A DNA stretch of 64,000 bases, taken from the NCBI GenBank assembly GCA_914767715.1, contig OU612067.1:12531001-12595000 (forward strand), given 5' to 3'. The translations under genes were made by a program, and so were the position numbers. The notes beneath the pieces were generated by a model. That model did no database searches and was not told where the DNA came from. It was given only the letters and a program-made list of their open reading frames with translations. Below, one piece after another: positions 57,352 to 64,000 of this stretch. Numbering within the stretch: position 1 is the first letter of the stretch; each line of letters begins with the position of its first letter. Origin of the DNA: Membranipora membranacea. Taxonomy: Eukaryota; Bryozoa; Gymnolaemata; Cheilostomatida; Membraniporidae.

Positions 57352-60300
57352 ATGGATGACTCCAAATTTTGGATTCTCAGAGTTTATCTGCTCTCCCTTT
57401 TAATATCAGGTATGACAGTACTCATTTGATAATTGTGAACAGTTCACAAAGCTTGTAGATTTGTGGTGCGAAGTGAGACTTTTGTCAACTTGGGCCATAC
57501 TACTCTGTACAAGTTGCAACGTGATACGGGGAAGTCCAAAGGTTTACAATTGTGGTGCCAAGGCTGATCTCTCAATTCTGCCAAATGTGCTAGCAGCAAG
57601 TTTAGTAGATATAATAGCACCTTGTCGTCCTCATCTGCTGGACTCTCCACACCACCTTCTATGTCATCCTTCGACAATATTCGTAAATGTTTCCTAGTCT
57701 TTCTCACAAGTCTTTCGTCTGTCTCAATCCAGTAGCTATCGGGCTCTTCGGCCTTGTATTTCACAATGCTTCTCTTGCCCTTGTCTGTGTGACTAATTGT
57801 AACCCATACTGTCTGACCCTCTCGTAAATCTGCGAAATCTGAAGCTCTCCTCGTTTTGTCAAAGTTCCTCTTCTGTCTCTCCTTCAAAGTAGTGTCTCGT
57901 TTTGTAAAGCCCTCAGTGTCACATGCCTTCTGATGCTGGATAGGTAATTCGTTCTGCATTCTCCTGCCTAATAGAAGCTTGTCTGGTCTGCAGCTGCTCT
58001 CTAGTGGGGTGGAACGATATGCCATCAGGGCCTCATTCTTATCTTATTACTTATTCCAAATTCCTTTAATAGTCTCCACACTCCTCTCTGCCAGACCGTT
58101 AGCCTCATGATGGTGTGGGCTACTAGTAACATGGATAACGCGGTTTTCTTCCATCAAATCTCTCCACTCTTTAGAAACATAACAAGGGCCATTATCCGTC
58201 CTTATCCTATCTTGGGCTCCAAACCTCGCAATAACTGGTCTGAACTTCTTGGCCAGTTCCGCCCCTGTTTGTCCACTCATCTCTACATCTTCAATCCACC
58301 GGGAGTAGTAAAATCGAGAGATTGGCTATAGAAACTTTTGTTAAAACAAGATTGAAAACACTTAAATAATGTTCAAGAATTCAGGAACAATACTGTCCAT
58401 TCTATTCATAGATTGGCATTTATCGCCTATACACAATAAATAATAATACAGAAAAAGAACTTTATCCCGTATCTTCTTGATTGAACTCAATCTCTGAATT
58501 AACATGACCTGACATTTTTTGAGTAGTCAACAAACAAAGCATAAACCTTCCCTCTAAACTCAAACAAATCCGATTCCACGGAGCTTCTGGCAGCTCCATT
58601 TGGTGTAATTGAAGATTCCTCATTCGTCTAAATCTAACACATTTCGGGCATTGTTCAACCATCTCAATAATCTCCTTTCTTATAGACGGCCACCATTCTG
58701 ACCATACCCTGGTGACTGGAATGTGAGCGCAGCAGCATGTCCTCACGCATTGCTGTAGGAATGTACAGTCTGGAGTTCATCACAATTAGGCCGTCTTTCT
58801 CACTCAGAAGATCCATGTTACCCTTCACCTTCTTCAGCTCTCCCTTTACTGTTCTTGGCCACCACTCTTTCATAGCCTTCAAAATCACCTGATAATCTTC
58901 ATCAAATTTCGCATTCTCTTTATCTCTTCCACCACCTCTTTCCGCAGATATCAAAGTCCCAATGTGCATTTCCACCTTTGCTATCCTAGCTACTTCTTGT
59001 TCGGTCGGTGGCCTTGAGAGTAAATCAGCAATAAACATTTCACTCCCATGTGTATGGAAAATTTTATAGTCATATCTCATAAGTCTCATCTTAAATCATT
59101 GAATCCGCACGGCAGTTCTGACAAATCCTTACACCCAAGCAGAGGAATCAATGGCTTGTGGTCTGTCTCTACTTCAAAATGTCCTCCAACTAGATAAAAG
59201 TCGAATTTTTCACATGCCCAGGTGATCGCCAGGGCTTCCTTCTCAAATTGACCATATCTCTTTTCAGCATCTGTGAGCTTCCTAGAGGCGTAAGCCACTG
59301 GTTTCCATTCTCCATCTAGCTGATCCTGTAACAGCGTTGCCCCCAGAGAATGACAACTGGCGTCAGCTGTTACCCTGTGACTTCTATTGTATAGTCAAAC
59401 AAAGCCAACAACGAAGAAGATGCAATCAGCTCCTTAACCTTATCAAAACTCCTCTGACTTATCTCTAGCCATATCCAATCATTTTTTTTCCTGTACTTCT
59501 GATATGAGAGGGCCGGAATTATCTTGAACACATCAGGTAGTTCTTCCAATTTACCGAATAATTTAGGATGTTTCAACTCTACCTCCTCGCTAATGCTCCT
59601 TATTGTCTTCACCACTTCCGAATCTCTGGTTTTACTAGTAAATTGTTATGTGCCCCTTCTAGGATGTACGCTTTACCTCTTACTTTTTGACCCCATACAG
59701 AGATAAGGAGAAGGTAAGCCTTGAAGTGAATCTCTAATTTACTCCCATCTGCTCCTCTAAAATCACGTCGAGTTGGGCGCATATCTAATCCTAGCCTCTG
59801 AGCCGTCTCCCTGCTGATAACTGTCACATCTGCTCCAGTATCCACAATGAATTTAACCATCTTCTTAGAAGATCTCAGCTTGATTTCAAATTCATTGTCT
59901 TTCTTCCTTCCTAGTCATAACGATTCATCGCTGGAGTATCCGGCTACAGCATTTATCTCCCCTTTTCCTGTTTCTCTGCCTGCAAACTTGTTCGGACAGA
60001 ATTTAGCTATGTGCGAAGACTTTCCACACACGTAACATTTCGGGGCCTACCTTTGACCACTCGTTTCTCCTTTCACATTCCTCACCTTCTCCGCACACAA
60101 TCTATAATCATGACCCTCGTAGCATCCACATGTCCAACAACCCCGGCCTCTGCCCCGGCCTCTGCTACCTCCATGATCTCTGAATCCTGAACTAAAATAA
60201 CTTGCTCCAACCCTGTCTATATCTGCTTGCCCTTTATCAACTGTTGAGTTCTCCTGACTAACTTCAACTAGGTCAACTTCTGAACCAGGTTAAGATTCTC

Positions 60301-63300
60301 CTGACTTGAAAATTTTGGCTGCAGCCTGGGCTGACTTATATCTACCCCACATGTTTTTCACCTTGTCTAAAGTTTACTCCTTTATCAACAGCAGCTCACC
60401 TCTTATCTCATCTACATGCATTCCTTTGATATCAATGAGTGTGTTCATCTCTTCTTCCAATCCGCCCCATCTGCATATACTGCCACTCCTTTCTACCCTT
60501 TCTATATACTTGTCTAATCTCTCATCTCTCCTCTGCTCCATACACAAGCACCTGTGTCTGGTCGCGACTATGTTTTCTCTGCTTGCAAAATGGTTGTCAA
60601 ACGCCACTTTCAGTTGCTCATTTCGCATGGCATCCACATCACCATCCCATGTCTCAAAGATGTTCATACCATACTCCCCCATGCTATCTAGCAATAATGC
60701 CGTTTTTCTCTGCTCTATTTCAAACTTCTCTACTTGACTATCTTCTGCCTTTCTCCTGGACCTAATTCCATCACTGTCCTTGTATCTCAACCCTGCGCCA
60801 ATCACAGCTATTTCAAAACGTCTGAGAAACTTCCTCCAACATTCCAACTCAGCACCATTCTCCATGCTAAACACTGGAGTCTTAACACTCCTTCCAAATT
60901 TATTGTCCATGTTTGTAACGTGATCGATGTCGGTTATTGATTCAAATACCTCGCTATTCCTCTCTCTCACATATGGCCTCCTCTGCCACTTATTAGATCA
61001 AAACCTTCACTAAAACTCTCTAGTTTACTCCTGACACCATGTAGTGTATTCAACTTACATGAGATATGCTGAGGTGTCCAGTATTGGTACAACTTCTTTG
61101 TCTTCTCTCATTCCCATCCCTCTCTAAATTATCAAAATCCCTGTTCTAGTTTGCCATAGGTTGTCTTGTGATTTGAGCTATCAAAAAATGTGAAGCATCA
61201 CTTTTGTGTTAGTTGAAGAAAATGAAGTTGCTTAGGTTACATTCCTTTCCATCATCATTGGCAGCAATGACCCTCTCATTTCAATTCATTTAACAAAGTG
61301 CAATGATTTAAGAAAAGTCAACATAAAGAGCCATAAACAGAGGTCTTTTTTTATTCATGCTGATAAAGAAAGTTAAAATCTACAGGAAGACAAAGGCAGT
61401 ACAATGCAGTACACAGGCGTCAATACTTATAGATGAGCAAGGGTCCGATTTTAAACACTAGACATAATTTGCATCCGAATGTGCAAAGACCCCCCAAATT
61501 GTTTCTCTTATGGCCTTTGAAATTTGGTGGGATTTTACAAAACGAAACCGAGAGAAGATGCATTTTGAGAAACAAATACTGACTGGGGTTGTAGGCTAGG
61601 TTACCCACATTTAACAAATTAATACTTTGATTTCAACCTCAGGTTTCACTAGTGATATAACTGGGGTGAGTATAGTTGTATCTGAGAACAGTGGAGGTGA
61701 AGATGAGGTGATACCGTACATAAGAGATCCAAACCACCGCACCACACAGCATGATCTTCAGTACGTGAGATATGTACAGTATGTGAGACTCAAGACAACC
61801 GACCCTCCCACTGATGGAATGATCTTTGATGAGGTCGAAGTACATGCATTCAGTAAGTTCTATATATTAGGTTTCACAATGAGTTTCGTTCCTGTACCGT
61901 AAATCAATACATGTCCAGTGCTTTCAATCCGAGACTTCACTTCTTCTGACTTATCATTCTTGGTTTGGAGATCAAGTGCATACTGATCATGTGATATATA
62001 TGATATATAATATATATTATTTGCATTCATATCTGCGCTTAAATAAATTCAGGCAGCTTGAGTTACAAGTAAGTGGGTGTGACAACCTGAGGTCAGTTTC
62101 TGGACTAAGTTAAGGGCAAACATGATGAACTCAGACTAAATTGATTCTGACGGCCAGAAAAACACAACCTCTATTTCAGATACCGCACTGTTTATCCCGA
62201 CTCAAGTAACTGCAACCGGCACAAATGAAGATACAATGATAATAAGCTGGCAGTCACCACTGTCAACATCAGGATATACAATAAAATACCAGGTAAGTTA
62301 GACCTGATGATACTTGATCATTAATGTATGCATTTAAAAGCAATACCAATAAAATAAAGCATCTAAATCTTATTTGTACAATCACAAAGGACGGAGAATG
62401 GGATTGTCATGAGACTTTAAGTCGCCGTCAGTAACAGTTGTGCAAGATTTTTACAGCACCCGTCATACCATTGTTGCTCCGTCTCTTCTAGGTTGCTGTC
62501 CTATGCAGGGCCTTGTATCGCAATTAGACTTTGAATGCTGACTGACTACTAACAAATACTTTTACATTTAGAACCCAGCTATTACACAAAGATCTCCTGG
62601 AAATGTAAATGTTGTTGCAAATGCATATTTGCATGTTCTTTTCACATCATACTTGAGTGCAGAGGGTATATTATCAACATAACAAAAAATTTTCATCCAG
62701 AGGAGCTTTGCATTTTGTCACTATGGAACTATTTTTTTGCTAACTTCCTGACTTTGTAATTCCTTGGTGACACGTTTTGTTTTAAGTAAAGAGTTTATTC
62801 ATCTTTGTTGAGGGCAAGATGAAAGGGAAATTGAGTGTCGATAAAATAAAATAACACCTAAAGCTGTGACCTTGACCGTACAAATGCATAGTATGTTTTA
62901 TTTCAAACAGTACCGGTGTGGTGATGGAAGCTGGAGTAATAAACATAGTTCAAGCTCCCAAGTATCAGCTACAGTAACTGGTTTGACTGGTAATAGTATC
63001 TATACCTGTTCTGTGAAAGTTAAAAAATCACCAGAGAGCCCTAACACGGCTGAAGGATTGACCTTGTGTTCAGGTACAACTTATTTTACTGTGCATTGTG
63101 CATGCAGGACGGGGGGGGGGGGGGGGGGGTTTAACAATACAACACATAATGCCATATACCATGATGATAATGAGAATCTCATATCTACATAAATTGATTG
63201 CTGCCATTCTTTATTTTGATAATCGATGTTAAATTTACGAAGTACATAATCTATCTTTGTAAGATGTCAAAACCCATATTTGTTATGGAAATGAACTATA

Positions 63301-64000
63301 GATAAACAATAATGCATCAGTGACTTGACTTCAGCTAAGTTCACTTTTATATTTTTAAGGAGATGTCCGCCCAACACCATTATCACTATCAGCTGGGAAT
63401 CCAACTCAGATGACTAATGGAGGGAGAGAAAGGTGGAAATATGTCATCACGTGGAGCGTGGGTATTCATTGTGTTTTGATAACTCACAGCACATGCCATT
63501 TTTATTTTGATGTTTTGATATTCCAGCTTGGTACCGCATACTTGTGAAACATCTCCGATATAATCTATTATAATAGTGTTTACACACAACTTGAATCAAG
63601 ATTCTTCAGACCTGAATGAAAAAATTTGTTTTCCGTTCAAAAATAGTGTTTGGTCATAGGACAAAACAGCCTTTTATGTCAGTCAAAGAGCTTACAAAGT
63701 CTTGAAATTTACCGTCTTTGTCAATGATTCAATAAAGATGTATGCGTCTGTAAACATTAATTCTTAATTATTGTTTTAATTTCATACCCCAGATGCCATC
63801 AGATTATAGACAGATTTGCTTGACAAATGTCAATGGCAAGTACAAAGTTGAAGTGAATGGCGCTCTCCAAACTTTAGGCCAACCAGACACCAGTTACACT
63901 TATTATACTGATGGTTATGTGAACTTAGAGATCAAAGTATGGTCACGGAACAGGGATGATTATCTCTCTTCAGATGCTACCATATCTTTGACAACACCAA
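57352..64000 (+). CDS. third receptor paralogue, 5' part, exon 2 missing
   Basis: Exons equivalent to 1 and 3-7 of the intact gene: 57352-57409 (signal peptide, WILRVYLLSLLIS), 61643-61852 (second half of the F5/8C domain, DITGVSIVVS, FDEVEVHAF), 62180-62292 and 62911-63073 (FN3-1), 63360-63457 and 63793-64000+ (FN3-2, cut by the window end). All have intact splice sites and open frames with the same phases. No counterpart of exon 2 is found between 57410 and 61642, where a gypsy element sits. Splicing exon 1 to 3 would keep frame (both phase 1) but leave half a discoidin domain. Introns also match the intact gene, so the duplication is recent. Whether it is expressed is unknown. Confidence 0.78.
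57622..59089 (-). pseudogene. gypsy integrase and pol 3' end
   Basis: Pieces on the minus strand: FIADLLSRPP (end of RNase H) and HSSHQGMVRM (first half of the HHCC finger, 58664-59089); WWPSIRKEI and CPKCVRF (second half, 58462-58746); RTDNGPCYVS and HHEANGLAERSV (DDE core, 58047-58280); MAYRSTPLESS and VWVTI (57620-58025). Frameshifts separate each piece, and part of the core between 58280 and 58462 is missing or scrambled. Confidence 0.82.
59086..59615 (-). pseudogene. gypsy RT-RNase H junction, RT catalytic part deleted
   Basis: The frame reads HPKLFGKLEELPDVFKI, the lead-in to RT, then jumps near 59515 to ALSYQKYRKKNDWIW and FDKVKELIASSSLLALFD, the RT-RNase H connection. The whole palm with YxDD, some 180 residues, is gone. 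After another frame change RNase H follows: YASRKLTDAEKRYGQFEKEA, ALAITWACEKF, VETDHKPL. Confidence 0.82.
59609..60180 (-). pseudogene. gypsy zinc knuckles and aspartic protease
   Basis: The minus strand shows a degenerate knuckle (CWTCGCYEGHDYRLC), then KCYVCGKSSHIAKFC (CX2CX4HX4C), then a retropepsin with FIVDTGADVTVISRE (catalytic DTG). Stops near 60046 and 59914 separate the pieces. The protease frame continues to a stop at 59609. Confidence 0.85.
60374..60970 (-). pseudogene. gypsy gag
   Basis: A 198-codon frame with WRKFLRRFEIA, KTALLLDSMGEYG, LKVAFDNHF, EQRRDERLDKYIERVER matches the capsid pattern of gypsy gag proteins. It ends in a stop before the nucleocapsid part. Confidence 0.75.
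61028..61642 (-). repeat. possible gypsy PBS and 5' LTR remnant
   Basis: CTCCTGACACCA (61028-61039) is the complement of a TGGTGTCAGGAG primer-binding-site-like motif, and TGTAGTGTATTC at 61040 would be an LTR end. There is no second LTR to compare with, so the extent up to exon 3 is unknown. Confidence 0.35.
63111..63129. repeat. poly(G) tract of 19
   Basis: An uninterrupted run of 19 G lies in the intron after the exon-5 equivalent of copy 3. It is absent from the matching intron of the intact gene. The length may be unreliable in an assembly. Confidence 0.9.

Larger units (their letters stand above)
57619..61039 (-). mobile_element. Ty3/gypsy retrotransposon, RT deleted, in intron 1 of copy 3
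   Basis: On the minus strand the order is gag, zinc knuckles, aspartic protease, (RT gap), RNase H, zinc-finger integrase. The left limit is set by the end of similarity to the receptor flank/intron at about 57618, where the integrase frame is cut off. The right limit is set by a primer-binding-site-like TGGTGTCAGGAG (reverse complement of 61028-61039) next to a possible LTR end. The left LTR is missing. It is a dead copy, and its arrival or later deletion may have removed receptor exon 2. Confidence 0.82.

Noticed and set aside
1-64000. CRISPR array, bacterial operon or rRNA
   Set aside because: None seen; the intron structure is eukaryotic and the only regular tandem repeats are the minisatellite and LINE tail.

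Overview
The window is nuclear DNA of an intron-rich, AT-rich animal. Every host gene is split into short exons with GT-AG introns. The protein architecture (discoidin-type lectin domain, long FN3 array, sushi domain, one membrane helix, tyrosine-rich tail) and the mix of BEL/Pao, Ty3/gypsy, CR1/L2-like, P-element-like and tRNA-SINE repeats suggest an early-branching metazoan. A demosponge is a plausible guess, but nothing in the sequence proves it.

The core is a head-to-tail array of three paralogous receptor genes on the + strand. (i) A broken 3' end (about 1.65-5.36 kb), hit by a Ty3/gypsy element upstream and carrying frameshifts, a stop and missing exons. (ii) One gene that looks complete, 10287-38233: 34 exons can be placed by splice sites, with consistent phases, summing to 5343 nt (1780 aa plus stop). 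Its order is signal peptide, F5/8C-like domain, 13 FN3 domains of two exons each, a receptor-phosphatase-like juxtamembrane module, one sushi (CCP) domain, a membrane helix, and a 100-residue tail with PPxY, ITSM-like, YxN and YxxL tyrosine motifs. (iii) The 5' part of a third copy (57352 to the window end) with the same signal exon, second half of the discoidin domain and first FN3 exons. Its equivalent of exon 2 is not seen, and a decayed gypsy element lies where it should be.

Mobile DNA explains most of the rest. 0-1.6 kb: gypsy integrase end. 6.1-8.15 kb: decayed minus-strand gypsy copy with a 13-bp minisatellite and a SINE-like insert. 18.9-22.65 kb: antisense non-LTR retrotransposon in intron 12. 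24.9, 27.4-28.1, 39.8 and 41.7-42.3 kb: LINE fragments. 32.5-35.9 kb: TIR element in intron 29. 43469-57152: BEL/Pao element with both LTRs and a 5-bp target duplication, inserted in the duplicated 5' flank of the third gene; the unoccupied paralogous site is visible at 10089-10093. Inside it sits a 12-exon P-element/THAP9-like transposase gene where most of BEL pol should be. 57.6-61.0 kb: gypsy copy lacking its reverse transcriptase.

The candidate for a system of interest is the receptor cluster itself: tandem, recently duplicated, modular (symmetrical 1-1 exons), with internally duplicated FN3 cassettes and an immunoreceptor-like tail. A role in cell recognition or innate/allo-recognition is inference only.
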